Shown: positions 18,397-27,244, counted from the first letter of the stretch. The stretch is 64,000 nt of DNA from an uncultured Lachnospiraceae bacterium (GCA_947626435.1 CANQSB010000009.1:39558-103557); one strand, 5' to 3'. Program-made: numbers and translations. The notes: generated by a model not told the origin, from the letters alone.

Positions 18397-19281
18397 TTAT
18401 CCACCGCATTTTTCACACGCTCCTCTTGCTCCAACCTCCGAAATCGGAACAGCCATAATAGTCCTTTTCAGTCCGCTGCACTTTAGCGTTGAATGGTATC
18501 TGTTGCCGAAATTTGTAATGAATACCACGCTTGTTTCTCCGCCGCCACAGCTTTCACAGGGATAATATTTCTCTCTGTTTTCATTACGCTTGTTTTCAAT
18601 AAAGTCCAAATCAACCGATACAATTGAAAGCTCTAAGTATGTGCAGGCTCTCGAATTGTGGTATACACTTCCTGTCGGCGTGACATATACGATTTTTTCG
18701 CTTTCGCCATCCATATTTCCCTGATTTTCAACATCATACCCCGTCCATGCGCGTGCGCACATGCGATTGTACACACTAAGCCTGCCAAAACCCATCAGCG
18801 ATATCGGCGGCTTTACCTTGTACTCAGCTGTCAGGTCTATGCAGTCATCATCCGTCATTACTCGCGAGCGAAGCCAGCTTATGCTCTCAAAACCCTCTAT
18901 TATAGGCGATGTCTTAAAATAGTTTTCGCCTGCCTCAGCTTTTACTTTATTTACCGCATAGACGGTAAGCGCCGCCGTCCCCGCTAATCCTGTGCTGCCG
19001 CCCGAAAGCGCCTCATATTCACTCCCATGCGCCGCCATCTGTTTTGCTACAGAGTGCATTGCCGCGCTCATATTGCTTTGAAGCCTGTATATTTCCATAG
19101 CGGACATCAGATTCAAAAAAGCAAACAAAAACAGCGGAAATACCAGCGAAGCTTCTACCGTCATGCTCGCCCTTAATTTACGCATTTTTCCCATACCAGC
19201 TCCCATCTTCAAATTTTGGCAGAAGAGCATCAGGATATTCTTTTTACATGAAAGCGGTCTTAATATTGGACCTATGCACAT
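18397..19281 (-). CDS. TadE-like protein with C-terminal duplicated Cys/His motifs
   Basis: The ATG at 19281 has a strong AGGAGG at 7-nt spacing. The product has about 294 residues. After a basic leader comes LRASMTVEASLVFPLFLFAF, a TadE/pilin-type signal helix. The C-terminal 100 residues hold two copies of a motif: GSVYHNSRAC with PCESCGG, then GNRYHSTLKC with ACEKCGG. Each could bind one Zn by its Cys/His set. This tail is unusual for TadE. It follows the DUF5702 gene in the operon; an inverted repeat encloses its start. Confidence 0.8.
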   Translation of the reverse strand: MCIGPILRPLSCKKNILMLFCQNLKMGAGMGKMRKLRASMTVEASLVFPLFLFAFLNLMSAMEIYRLQSNMSAAMHSVAKQMAAHGSEYEALSGGSTGLAGTAALTVYAVNKVKAEAGENYFKTSPIIEGFESISWLRSRVMTDDDCIDLTAEYKVKPPISLMGFGRLSVYNRMCARAWTGYDVENQGNMDGESEKIVYVTPTGSVYHNSRACTYLELSIVSVDLDFIENKRNENREKYYPCESCGGGETSVVFITNFGNRYHSTLKCSGLKRTIMAVPISEVGARGACEKCGG

Positions 19282-19345
19282 ACAAGACCCTCCTTTCGAT
19301 TTATTATATTTGTAAGCTGTACCGCTTACATAAAAAGAATATCCT
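19232..19345 (-). repeat. Inverted repeat enclosing a ribosome binding site and start
   Basis: AGGATATTCTTTTT (19232-19245) is the exact reverse complement of 19332-19345, and the next bases inward (ACATGAAAGCGGT and ACCGCTTACAT) pair partly. The loop contains the AGGAGG and ATG of the TadE-like gene at 19281. Confidence 0.6.
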
Positions 19346-19363
19346 AATGCCCTCCTGCCACTG

Positions 19364-20833
19364 TCATTCATAACACATTTCTCTATCAAAAACTACCTCA
19401 TGCCCATACGAATTGCTGAATCCGAACCCCGCGCGCATATAATCAACACAGTTGTCTATCCTGAAACTCTCATTTCCTTTTGTCTGCCTTATGTCCATCT
19501 CTACTATATCAAGGCTTCTAAGCGCCTTTTCCTTTTTATCCATAAGCGCTATAAAAATCTTAAGATACTCCTCATATGAAAGTCCCTCGGATTCTTTACC
19601 GCCCGAAAGCTTTGTTTCAAGCGCGTCCATCAAGCCGCTTGCCCAGCTCCCGCTATTTTTTAATAGCGGCACTTTTCCTCCGTCAAGCAAAACCTGTACA
19701 TCATCAAGCGCTTCAACCATTGCCCATATTGCAAGAATTATATATGTCAGCAGCTCCGCCGCTTCCGGCACAAGCAACAAGGTACATATTATGGCGGCTA
19801 TCACTTCCGCCTCCGTCTTTTTGACACTGTCCCCAGCCAGATAAATCATATTTGATACGGCTCTGAGCGCAAAGAGCTTTTCGGCAAAATCCCTTAGATT
19901 CGATATGTCGCTGCTGTTTCCGCACAAAATATATTCAAGCTCATATTTTAACAGACTGCCCTCTTTTACCCTGCCGTAATTTCCACAAACTCTTGCCAGA
20001 TACTCATTATAAATAAGCTCATCCGTTATTCCATCAGGCTTTTCTGCTCCGTCCCGCAGACCCATGCCTTTATTTATATGCCCCTGCTTCATGCGCGCAT
20101 ACAGATACTGCCCTGTGTAAGCGGAAGCCGATGACAGTTCGCCGCCCTGTGGAAGCACCAGATAAAGTATACCCTTACCCTTGACGCGGTCCGCCGCCTC
20201 TGAAACCATATCGTAAGAGTAGCCCTCCTCACTCTCCGCACCGCCGTACTCCTCAATCTCATCATCCGACAAAAGCTCCTCAAAGCTCTCCTGCTGCGCT
20301 TCAAGCTCTCCTGCGATATCCCTGGAAGCAAGCTCATTTGAATTTACCGTATCAAGCTGCTGTTTTATTGCGGAAATAATGTCACCGCCATATACCGCCT
20401 TCACATAATTAACTGCCTGCGCTTTCCACACATCACCATCTTCATCGCTGGCATATGACAATTCCTTTATCTCAAGGTACGGATTATCAAGCTTCAATAA
20501 AGTGTTCCCACTCATAAGCTTCAGGTCCTTGTCAGGGTTCAGGTTTTTATCCATATAATATGAAAGCCGCTGTTCAAGCCTGCCTGTCCCGCCGCTTGTA
20601 CCGCCATACGCGCTGTCCACAAAAAACAGTCCGTACTGATTCAAAATTTCCCTGTTATACTCCGCAAATACGGAATCCATGCCCAAATCAGCGACAATCT
20701 CAGACTGCGCCCTTGCGGCGCCTGCCGCCGCGCCCTCTATAAGGGCTAAAAGCAGCGACAGGATTATGCCAAACACAAGCGATAAATAAACCGTAAGATA
20801 TGCGCCCGTATGGCAGTTAAATCTTTCCCGCAT
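19364..20833 (-). CDS. DUF5702 membrane-associated Tad-locus protein
   Basis: 489 residues. The N-terminus (CHTGAYLTVYLSLVFGIILS) is a pilin-like signal/membrane helix followed by a long extracytoplasmic domain with a second hydrophobic region near residues 340-380 (VIAAIICTLLLVPEAAELLT). DUF5702 proteins are found in Clostridia in Tad loci, probably as a TadG-like pseudopilin; the exact role is unknown. The ATG overlaps the Flp pilin stop by 17 bp. Confidence 0.8.
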   Translation of the reverse strand: MRERFNCHTGAYLTVYLSLVFGIILSLLLALIEGAAAGAARAQSEIVADLGMDSVFAEYNREILNQYGLFFVDSAYGGTSGGTGRLEQRLSYYMDKNLNPDKDLKLMSGNTLLKLDNPYLEIKELSYASDEDGDVWKAQAVNYVKAVYGGDIISAIKQQLDTVNSNELASRDIAGELEAQQESFEELLSDDEIEEYGGAESEEGYSYDMVSEAADRVKGKGILYLVLPQGGELSSASAYTGQYLYARMKQGHINKGMGLRDGAEKPDGITDELIYNEYLARVCGNYGRVKEGSLLKYELEYILCGNSSDISNLRDFAEKLFALRAVSNMIYLAGDSVKKTEAEVIAAIICTLLLVPEAAELLTYIILAIWAMVEALDDVQVLLDGGKVPLLKNSGSWASGLMDALETKLSGGKESEGLSYEEYLKIFIALMDKKEKALRSLDIVEMDIRQTKGNESFRIDNCVDYMRAGFGFSNSYGHEVVFDREMCYE

Positions 20834-20984
20834 TTTTCTGGATTTTACTCAGCGTGTCTTTTACGACCTTCGTGATAGTGTCCTTAAACAATGCTACCAG
20901 TGCAATAAGCACCACCAAAATAAGTACAATTTCTACCGTTCCCATTCCGTCCTCTTCTTTTATAAAGCTTTTTAAATTTCTCAT
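20817..20984 (-). CDS. Flp-type pilin (Flp1-like, major pilin candidate)
   Basis: A 55-residue ORF with an excellent ribosome binding site (GGAGGAG, 20984 start). The protein reads MRNLKSFIKEEDGMGTVEIV and continues with an unbroken hydrophobic helix and a short polar tail. It has a basic leader, then Gly-Met-Gly-Thr-Val-Glu, where Glu would be position 5 of the mature pilin after cleavage at the Gly. This fits class IVb Flp pilins, which polymerise into the Tad pilus. It lies between tadC and DUF5702 and is the only short pilin in the locus. Confidence 0.88.
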   Translation of the reverse strand: MRNLKSFIKEEDGMGTVEIVLILVVLIALVALFKDTITKVVKDTLSKIQKNAGKI

Positions 20985-21022
20985 AATTTTTTCTCCTCCA
21001 ATTTTTTATAAAATATTTTTAG

Positions 21023-22348
21023 TTAAAGATAATTTGTAAACGCCGGCAATACCATTATTACCATAATCATGCCCAGAAGCAGCATCATTGGCATAAGAAG
21101 CTTTGTACTTGCTTTTTCACCAAGTTCCCTTGCTATATGCTTCCTCTCCTCAAAAACATCCGCCGCCTCTTCTCTCAGCAAATCCGCAAGATTTGATGAG
21201 CCCTTCGTCACACTATGCGCCATCAGCGCCGCAAGCTTGTTATAATTCGTCAACTGGCACCTCAGTCCAAAGCGTTCATAAGCGGCAGGCTGTGATATTC
21301 CGTTTTGAATTTCACGCGCCGTAAAAAGCATTTCTTCATATGCGCAGCGGCTTTTGCCGGTATTTTCTTTTTTTGTTACATAATCCTTTACCAGCTTAGC
21401 CCATGCATTTGTCGGCGTCATGCCGGCTCCGATAAGCAGTGCGAGCGAACCTACTATGTCCGGATAATCAAGCCTCAACTCCTGTTTTCTGTCCTCTACC
21501 TGCCTGTATAAGTCCCTGTCAAAGCTATAATACAGAAGCATCGCAATTAATGGCGCGACTAGCAGCACAAGCAAACCGGTATGGCTTTTTTTGAAGCGCC
21601 AGCTTAAACCTGTGCCTCCAATTTCTGACGGGAGTGTCATAAATTCATTCTCGCGACTGCCCGCCTCCGCCTGCCTTAACTCATTCAAAAGAATAGTGCC
21701 CGTATCGCTGTCCGCTTTTCCGGGGTATACATAACAGCTCATTCTGTGCTCCACCTCATACAAGTCACAGCTTATCAATGCCGTAAGCTCCACTATAGCA
21801 GGCTGTTTTAGATTTTCGCAGAGCAGATGTCCGGCATAATCTATATACTCGCCGTCCGTACTCCACTCAACCAAAAACGGGAAACCTTCAATGCTGTCAA
21901 TAAAGCGCAAATCCTGCAACACCATGTCTAAGCCTTGGTTATTGCCAAGCACCGCCTCTTCCAGTGCAGGAATAAACTCCTGCAGAAGCGCATCGAGCTC
22001 CTTGGCGTTATATTGTTTTTCTTCTATTTCAAGGGACAGCGCAATTTCTTCACCGTCATTTTCCGCCACAAGCTCTACCTGTTTTGCGCCGTCACCATAT
22101 GCATTTCTGTACAGCTTATTGTCCACAACATCTGTCTGAGAACGCTCCTTTATCCACAAAGCCGCGGACAAAATAATCCCCAAACCCACAACTGCCGCAC
22201 AAAGCATGAGCTTTTTAGTCAAATACTCCTTCTGATATTCCTTTATATTGCCCGTAGGCTTAAGCGTCCTTAGGGCATCCCTTATATTATCATTACACAG
22301 CTTTTCAGCTAATTCTCCGCTCAAATCAACCTCCTGACAGCATCTCAC
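21023..22348 (-). CDS. TadC-like inner-membrane pilus assembly protein
   Basis: 441 residues. An N-terminal membrane helix (about 50-66) is followed by an unusual 170-residue extracytoplasmic insert. Then come membrane helices and the T2SSF-type helical bundle (VEDRKQELRLDYPDIVGSLA, LIGAGMTPTNAWAKL) ending in two membrane helices. T2SSF proteins connect the ATPase to the growing pilus. The N-terminal insert is longer than in classical TadC. It lies 13 bp from tadB. Confidence 0.85.
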   Translation of the reverse strand: MRCCQEVDLSGELAEKLCNDNIRDALRTLKPTGNIKEYQKEYLTKKLMLCAAVVGLGIILSAALWIKERSQTDVVDNKLYRNAYGDGAKQVELVAENDGEEIALSLEIEEKQYNAKELDALLQEFIPALEEAVLGNNQGLDMVLQDLRFIDSIEGFPFLVEWSTDGEYIDYAGHLLCENLKQPAIVELTALISCDLYEVEHRMSCYVYPGKADSDTGTILLNELRQAEAGSRENEFMTLPSEIGGTGLSWRFKKSHTGLLVLLVAPLIAMLLYYSFDRDLYRQVEDRKQELRLDYPDIVGSLALLIGAGMTPTNAWAKLVKDYVTKKENTGKSRCAYEEMLFTAREIQNGISQPAAYERFGLRCQLTNYNKLAALMAHSVTKGSSNLADLLREEAADVFEERKHIARELGEKASTKLLMPMMLLLGMIMVIMVLPAFTNYL

Positions 22349-22361
22349 AATCTAATCAAAC

Positions 22362-23156
22362 CTATATATTTATGTCAAGTATCTTGTCAGCTATGCGGCA
22401 GGCTGCAAAATAAACAGCCAAGCCCGCCGTCATAACCGCCCGGCCAAAGGCATTGTGATAAAGACCTTCAAAATAATTCTTAGATGTCAGTGAAATATAA
22501 AGCATAATTATAAACGGTATATATCTCATAATTGTCTGTTCAAGCTTTTTCTCACTTATGACTGTCTCTATCTCCCGCCTTACCTCCTGCTTATCGCTGA
22601 TAATCGACGCAGTATTCGCTATTATTCCTCTCATGTTTCCTCCACTTCTTTTGGCAATCTGAAAAATATCAGCAAAATCCTTTATATCATCTGCGCCGCT
22701 GCGTTTTGCCAGGTCCGCCAGAATGTTCTCCAACTGCTCATTGTTGTCAAGCCGCCTGAGCATAAGCCTTAGCTCCGCAAGCATTAAAGAGCCCTTGCCA
22801 AACAATGCCGCTATCTCCTGCTGCGCCTCCTTAAACGCATTTTCAATGCTGTAGCCCGCCTGTAGGTTTGACGACACTATGAGTATCGTCTCCTTAAATT
22901 CTATTTCCAACCGCCGTTTTCGCCTAACGCAAAGCTTTTCTTTTTTACCCTTTAATGTAACCGCCGCGTATGGCGCCGCAAAAACCAAAACGACATAACT
23001 GTCATAAAACAACCGGCTAATCATTGCAACGAACAGCGTGCATATCAAAATATGTCCTGCCAGCTCTTTACCACTGAGCGTATAGCTGTTGTAATCTATC
23101 GCGGGCGGCAGCCTGCATCTTTTTTCTATCTGCTTTGTATGTCCTGTGTCTTTCAT
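22362..23156 (-). CDS. TadB-like inner-membrane pilus assembly protein
   Basis: The 264-residue T2SSF-family protein has a pair of N-terminal membrane helices (about 33-66), a cytoplasmic bundle (ILIVSSNLQAGYSIENAFKE, FADIFQIAKRSGGNMRGII) and C-terminal helices. This is the usual partner of TadC. The ATG at 23156 has GGAG upstream. It is 49 bp downstream of the ATPase gene. Confidence 0.87.
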   Translation of the reverse strand: MKDTGHTKQIEKRCRLPPAIDYNSYTLSGKELAGHILICTLFVAMISRLFYDSYVVLVFAAPYAAVTLKGKKEKLCVRRKRRLEIEFKETILIVSSNLQAGYSIENAFKEAQQEIAALFGKGSLMLAELRLMLRRLDNNEQLENILADLAKRSGADDIKDFADIFQIAKRSGGNMRGIIANTASIISDKQEVRREIETVISEKKLEQTIMRYIPFIIMLYISLTSKNYFEGLYHNAFGRAVMTAGLAVYFAACRIADKILDINI

Positions 23157-23205
23157 TACATATTTCTCCTCATTACACCCTTAAAATACTGTCTTTACGA
23201 ATTTC

Positions 23206-24438
23206 TTAATGTTTTATGCCGGCTATATCAAGCTTATCCGTATGCGTAAGCTCGCCAACAGCCGTAAGCTCACCCAAAACCCTGCCATTTTCTTCGCCTG
23301 TTTCAATAAACTGATATAGCGGCTTTGTCACAATCTCGCCATCCTCGTATCCCATTACTTCCACTATCTCCAACACCCTGCGTGACTTATCCCTCAGCCT
23401 CCCCAGATGAACGATAATGTCTACACCCGAAGCAATCTGTCTCCTAATTGCGGCAAGCGGTAGGTCCATTCCCATAAGCACCATCGTCTCAAGCCTGCTC
23501 AGCAAATCACGCGCTGAATTTGCGTGTGCGGTGCTTAGTGAACCGTCATGACCTGTGTTGAGCGCCTGAAGCATGTCTATCGCCTCTCCACCCCTGACCT
23601 CTCCGACGACAATCCTGTCAGGTCTCATTCTAAGAGAGGTCTTTATCAAATCCCTTATGGTTATTTGCCTTACGCCGTCCTCATTGGAGCTTCTCGTTTC
23701 CAACCGCACTAAATTTGGCGTTGATTGCAGCTGCAGCTCTGCGGAATCCTCAATCGTGATTACACGCTCGGTTTTGGGGATAAAGCCTGACATTACATTC
23801 AAAAATGTCGTTTTCCCCGAACCGGTGCCGCCGCTTATCAAAATGTTGTACCCTGCAATGACAAGCTTTTGCAGTTCGTCCGCAGCCTCCTGCGTGATGG
23901 AGCCAAAGCTAAGCAAATCCTCAATTGAAATAGGGTGGTCCGGAAAGCGCCTGATTGTTATTATCGGTCCATTCAGGGCTACCGGCGGAAGCACAATGCT
24001 TACGCGCGCACCGTTTTCCAGTCTTGCGTCCGCTATCGGCGCCGCTTCATTTACTGCCCTGTTGCACTTTGCCACTATCTGCTGCGTAATGTCTTCCAGC
24101 TTTTCCTTTGATTCAAATTTTTTGTCCCAGCAAAAGAGCTTCCCCGCTTTTTCGACAAAAATTCCTTCTATGCCGTTTACCATTATCTCCGTAATGTCAT
24201 CGGCATCTATAAGCTCCTGCAGGATATCCATTTTCCTTACGGAATGAAATATGCTTTTCCCAAGCTCATTTCGCTGTTCCATAGACAATGCGTATCCCCT
24301 GCTGACGCGCGAAACAATGTCATCTAATATGTCATGCACCTCGTCATCAGACACATCGCGCGACAAATCAATCCGTTCCCTAAGCTGCGCGCTTATCTCC
24401 CGCCTGCACTGCTCGTATCTGTCATTTTCTCTCATCAT
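23206..24438 (-). CDS. CpaF/TadA-family pilus assembly ATPase
   Basis: A 410-residue secretion ATPase. Seen are the Walker A GGTGSGKT (203-210), an Asp box-like ITIEDSAELQL, Walker B RIVVGEVRGGEA and the His box GHDGSLSTAHANS. It powers Flp pilus assembly at the cytoplasmic face of the TadB/TadC platform. The start overlaps the end of tadZ by 17 bp. Codon use and length are ordinary for the family. Confidence 0.93.
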   Translation of the reverse strand: MMRENDRYEQCRREISAQLRERIDLSRDVSDDEVHDILDDIVSRVSRGYALSMEQRNELGKSIFHSVRKMDILQELIDADDITEIMVNGIEGIFVEKAGKLFCWDKKFESKEKLEDITQQIVAKCNRAVNEAAPIADARLENGARVSIVLPPVALNGPIITIRRFPDHPISIEDLLSFGSITQEAADELQKLVIAGYNILISGGTGSGKTTFLNVMSGFIPKTERVITIEDSAELQLQSTPNLVRLETRSSNEDGVRQITIRDLIKTSLRMRPDRIVVGEVRGGEAIDMLQALNTGHDGSLSTAHANSARDLLSRLETMVLMGMDLPLAAIRRQIASGVDIIVHLGRLRDKSRRVLEIVEVMGYEDGEIVTKPLYQFIETGEENGRVLGELTAVGELTHTDKLDIAGIKH

Positions 24439-25432
24439 CGCCTATTATGCCTTTCATATATTCTCCCAAACCCGATTGCGGCAGCCCCTCCAAATCCACC
24501 TCGCAATTATCCCATCCGCCGTATGGCTCAAATACCTTGCATTTTTCTATTATTCTGCCATACTCCTTGGAAAGCAGAAGATTTTTGAACTGATTTAGCG
24601 CCGCCCTCGGACGCTCCTTTTGCGCATCGCTTATAATATAAAGCTTATCGCTTTTGTCCAGCATATAATAGAAGCCTCTGAAGCACTCCGTCAAGTCAAC
24701 CACTATGTCCGTATACTCCCCTTCGCACAAAAGCGCCTCCATGACCTCCTGCCACTCCTTTTCGCCTATATCCAGCAAATCCGCATAGTCAAGCGCAGGC
24801 GGAAGATAATCGGCTCGACCGATAGTGCGCTTTACCGCCTCCAGCTTATAAAAAAGCTTGTCCGGGTGCCTCAGCGCAAAATAAAACAAATCCGTCAAAT
24901 CCGCCTCATATTTTGTCCCCAGTAATTCTTCAAAGCCCGAAAACGCCTGCAGATTGATATACAAAACCCGTTTACCCATATCAGCCAAAAGCTCCGCCGC
25001 ACACAGCGCTGCCACATTTTGCCCTGTATGCCTGTCCGGCGAATAAAAGCTTATGAGTCTTGCCTTGATACCGCTGTTTCTCACCATGCCTCCGCATCCC
25101 TCGTCAATCGCAAACTCCTCAAGCGCCTGCCCTATGATGGAATCCATCGACTGGTATTTTGATATAAAAGTGTATCCTTTTATGCCACTGAGACCGCTTT
25201 CCTTCAATATGAATATCTTAGCCGCATTTATATTTGTGACATTCGTGTCATAAGTATTCTCACCTACAAGGAGTATCTCAAAGCCATCCTCCTTGCTTGC
25301 CTCCACAGCTTGATTCACCGTAGCAAACGCAAGAATTTCATAGCCTGCCGGACGCTTCTTTAAAAGATATGACTGAAATTTTTCCAAATAAAACTCGTCC
25401 TTGTCACAAATCGCCAATTGCCTTTCTTTCAT
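24422..25432 (-). CDS. TadZ/CpaE-like protein with degenerate P-loop
   Basis: About 336 residues from the ATG at 25432 (GGAGGT upstream). The first 110 residues resemble a receiver-like domain (ICDKDEFYLEKFQSYLLKKR). The rest is a MinD/ParA-like fold, but the place of the Walker A reads YSPDRHTGQNVAAL and lacks the GKT/S. TadZ proteins localise the Tad machine to a cell site. ATP binding is doubtful here. It is the first pilus-machine gene after the peptidase and the repeat element. Confidence 0.82.
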   Translation of the reverse strand: MKERQLAICDKDEFYLEKFQSYLLKKRPAGYEILAFATVNQAVEASKEDGFEILLVGENTYDTNVTNINAAKIFILKESGLSGIKGYTFISKYQSMDSIIGQALEEFAIDEGCGGMVRNSGIKARLISFYSPDRHTGQNVAALCAAELLADMGKRVLYINLQAFSGFEELLGTKYEADLTDLFYFALRHPDKLFYKLEAVKRTIGRADYLPPALDYADLLDIGEKEWQEVMEALLCEGEYTDIVVDLTECFRGFYYMLDKSDKLYIISDAQKERPRAALNQFKNLLLSKEYGRIIEKCKVFEPYGGWDNCEVDLEGLPQSGLGEYMKGIIGDDERK

Positions 25433-25488
25433 CCTACCTCCATTCCATTCCACAAAATCTTATAGCTTAAATAACTACTTTTTCACAA

Positions 25489-25587
25489 CATAAATCATTC
25501 AGGGAAAACGCCGCCCCTGCGTTTTTCTTAAACATTTAGGAAGTCTTAGGCGGCGTCTTTTGCCGCCTTAGAGTTCCTTAATGTTTT
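25489..25587. repeat. Dispersed two-hairpin element, copy 1
   Basis: A 99-bp intergenic sequence about 90% identical to 44920-45019 and in the same orientation. It predicts a short hairpin (AAAACGC with GCGTTTT) followed by a long one (AACATTTAGGAAGTCTTAGG with its partner). In the long stem a G-C pair here (GGCGGC/GCCGCC) is A-T in the other copy (GGCAGC/GCTGCC), a compensatory change that supports an RNA or DNA hairpin. It lies between the start of tadZ and the end of the peptidase gene. Confidence 0.7.
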
Positions 25588-25591
25588 GTTT

Positions 25592-26086
25592 TTAACTTAA
25601 CTGCATTAAAATCACGCTTACCAAAACCGGCACTGAAAGCCTTATCGTGCTTCGCTTCTGCGAAAGGTCTGCCTCATATTCGTCAAAAGCCCCTGTAAGT
25701 GCCGCTTTCCTAATATACCTGCCAAGGTAATAGAAACGCTGCCTGCTTTCTTCAAATATAAGCATTTTAACCACAGATACCGCACCCGCTATGAGCATTG
25801 CCGCAAACAGGCACCTGATAAGCCTCTCGCCCCGCAAAAAACAGCCAAGCACCATAAACAGCTTTATATCCCCCGCACCCAGACCTCCTAATAAATAAAA
25901 CGGATAAAATGCCATAAATATTACTGCTGCCTGCACGAGCGCTGCCGCTGTTCCCATAAATGAATCTGACACAAATGTCATAATCAGCCCTGCTGCCATA
26001 CCGACCAGAATACATAAATTGGGAATTTTATATCGGCGCACATCCGCATATGCGGCATATATAAGCACGCCTATAAGAACGACCAT
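25592..26086 (-). CDS. Prepilin peptidase (A24), Tad-type, first copy
   Basis: A 164-residue polytopic protein with the two A24 aspartates: YADVRRYKIPN near the N-terminus and GGLGAGDIKLF. It cleaves the short leader of Flp pilins. It is the first gene of the leftward Tad run and follows the promoter at 26216-26243. It is clearly different in sequence from the second A24 peptidase in the locus. Confidence 0.88.
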   Translation of the reverse strand: MVVLIGVLIYAAYADVRRYKIPNLCILVGMAAGLIMTFVSDSFMGTAAALVQAAVIFMAFYPFYLLGGLGAGDIKLFMVLGCFLRGERLIRCLFAAMLIAGAVSVVKMLIFEESRQRFYYLGRYIRKAALTGAFDEYEADLSQKRSTIRLSVPVLVSVILMQLS

Positions 26087-26215
26087 ATCTCACCTGCCTT
26101 TCATAATAGATTTAATAATTTTTCGAAAAATCGTCGAATACCGACATGAATCAAAAGCTCCAGACTAAAATAGATTGTGACTTATATTAAAGCTATTTGC
26201 CTTTGACATTTTCTG

Positions 26216-26243
26216 ATTATAGCAGAATAAAAAATATTGTCCA
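26216..26243 (-). promoter_or_regulatory. SigA-type promoter of the Tad locus
   Basis: On the minus strand: TGGACA, 16-bp spacer, TATAAT, with the extended -10 TGC before it. It is 130 bp upstream of the first peptidase gene. The intergenic stretch 26087-26415 is otherwise very AT-rich; no clear plus-strand promoter for the DUF2508 gene was found. Confidence 0.65.
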
Positions 26244-26415
26244 CTCGAAATGTAAAAATTAGAACAACAAAATTTTTTTTGTCAAAAATTACCAATTCAA
26301 ACAATTGGCGTATGGGTAATATTTGTGAATTATTTTGCGAATAAATATTAATTTGTCCGCCTATAATATTTCAAACGGATAAATTGCAGGTTGACAAACC
26401 GAGAAAGGACAGCCT

Positions 26416-26805
26416 ATGAAAACATATTTCAGTCTAAAGAGATTTTTAAAACCCTGCTCGTCCGGCAATGCCTCCGGCAAGACAAACAAGGCGCTGGTTA
26501 CTGCTCGCGATATGCTTCTGGCTGATATCGAAAAGACGCAGTATGCGCTTGAAACGGCGTACTGCGGTTTTGATTATGTGACGGACCCCGACCTGATAGA
26601 CTGTTATATTTATGAGGTAAATTCCGCATTAAAACGATACCGTTTCCTGCTGCAGCAGGCGGAGCTTATGCAGGATTCCGACTTGGAGGACGAGGGAAGC
26701 TCTCTGCAAAACGACCGCGCAAAAAGCGAGGAAGCTCCCGCATACAGGAAAAATCCTCAATTTTTCCCTATACACGGAAGCCTCTTTCTGCGTCATAATT
26801 TATGA
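26416..26805 (+). CDS. DUF2508 (YaaL-like) family protein
   Basis: 129 residues with the DUF2508 core YCGFDYVTDPDLIDCYIYEV followed by a helix (NSALKRYRFLLQQ). These small cytoplasmic proteins have no known function. The plus-strand gene has AGAAAGGAC upstream. Its 3' end overlaps the convergent FliS-like gene by 38 bp; the tail after the DUF is poorly conserved-looking. Confidence 0.75.
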   Translation: MKTYFSLKRFLKPCSSGNASGKTNKALVTARDMLLADIEKTQYALETAYCGFDYVTDPDLIDCYIYEVNSALKRYRFLLQQAELMQDSDLEDEGSSLQNDRAKSEEAPAYRKNPQFFPIHGSLFLRHNL

Positions 26806-27244
26806 AGCTTTCATTTATGTCCGTCTTGCCATAGGTTAAGCCCGCATATATATCCTGAATGTTATCCATAAGCGGCTCAGATGTATCGTTCCTGCTTATT
26901 TCGGCATATGCGCCGCGCAGCTTCGTGAACATTTTTTTAATCTCCTCAAGATTGTCCGCCCTGTTTTTGAACAGATTGCCCGCAAGCTCGCGCTCCGCAT
27001 AGTTGTATATCGCAAATAAGTTTTTTGCAGGCTCATATTTGAAGTCAAGCGCGGAGCGCATTTCATAAATGCACTCCAGCGCCATCTGCAAACTTAGTCC
27101 AAATTCATCGCCGTTTCCTTCTTCATAAGCGTCCAAGGCATCGCTTAGATATTCCAAAAAAATGTCATATACCACTACCACAAGCTGAGTGCGGTTTGCC
27201 TGCGTAATGCGCCTTGTAAATATCTGTTTTTTTTCACTTGTCAT
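26768..27244 (-). CDS. FliS-like flagellin chaperone
   Basis: About 158 residues from the ATG at 27244 (AAAGG 10 nt upstream). The N-terminus (EKKQIFTRRITQANRTQLVV and VYDIFLEYL) matches the FliS-type four-helix protein found next to flagellin genes in Lachnospiraceae. FliS binds the C-terminus of flagellin and prevents premature polymerisation. It lies 35 bp downstream of the flagellin gene and is probably co-transcribed. Confidence 0.8.
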   Translation of the reverse strand: MTSEKKQIFTRRITQANRTQLVVVVYDIFLEYLSDALDAYEEGNGDEFGLSLQMALECIYEMRSALDFKYEPAKNLFAIYNYAERELAGNLFKNRADNLEEIKKMFTKLRGAYAEISRNDTSEPLMDNIQDIYAGLTYGKTDINESFINYDAERGFRV

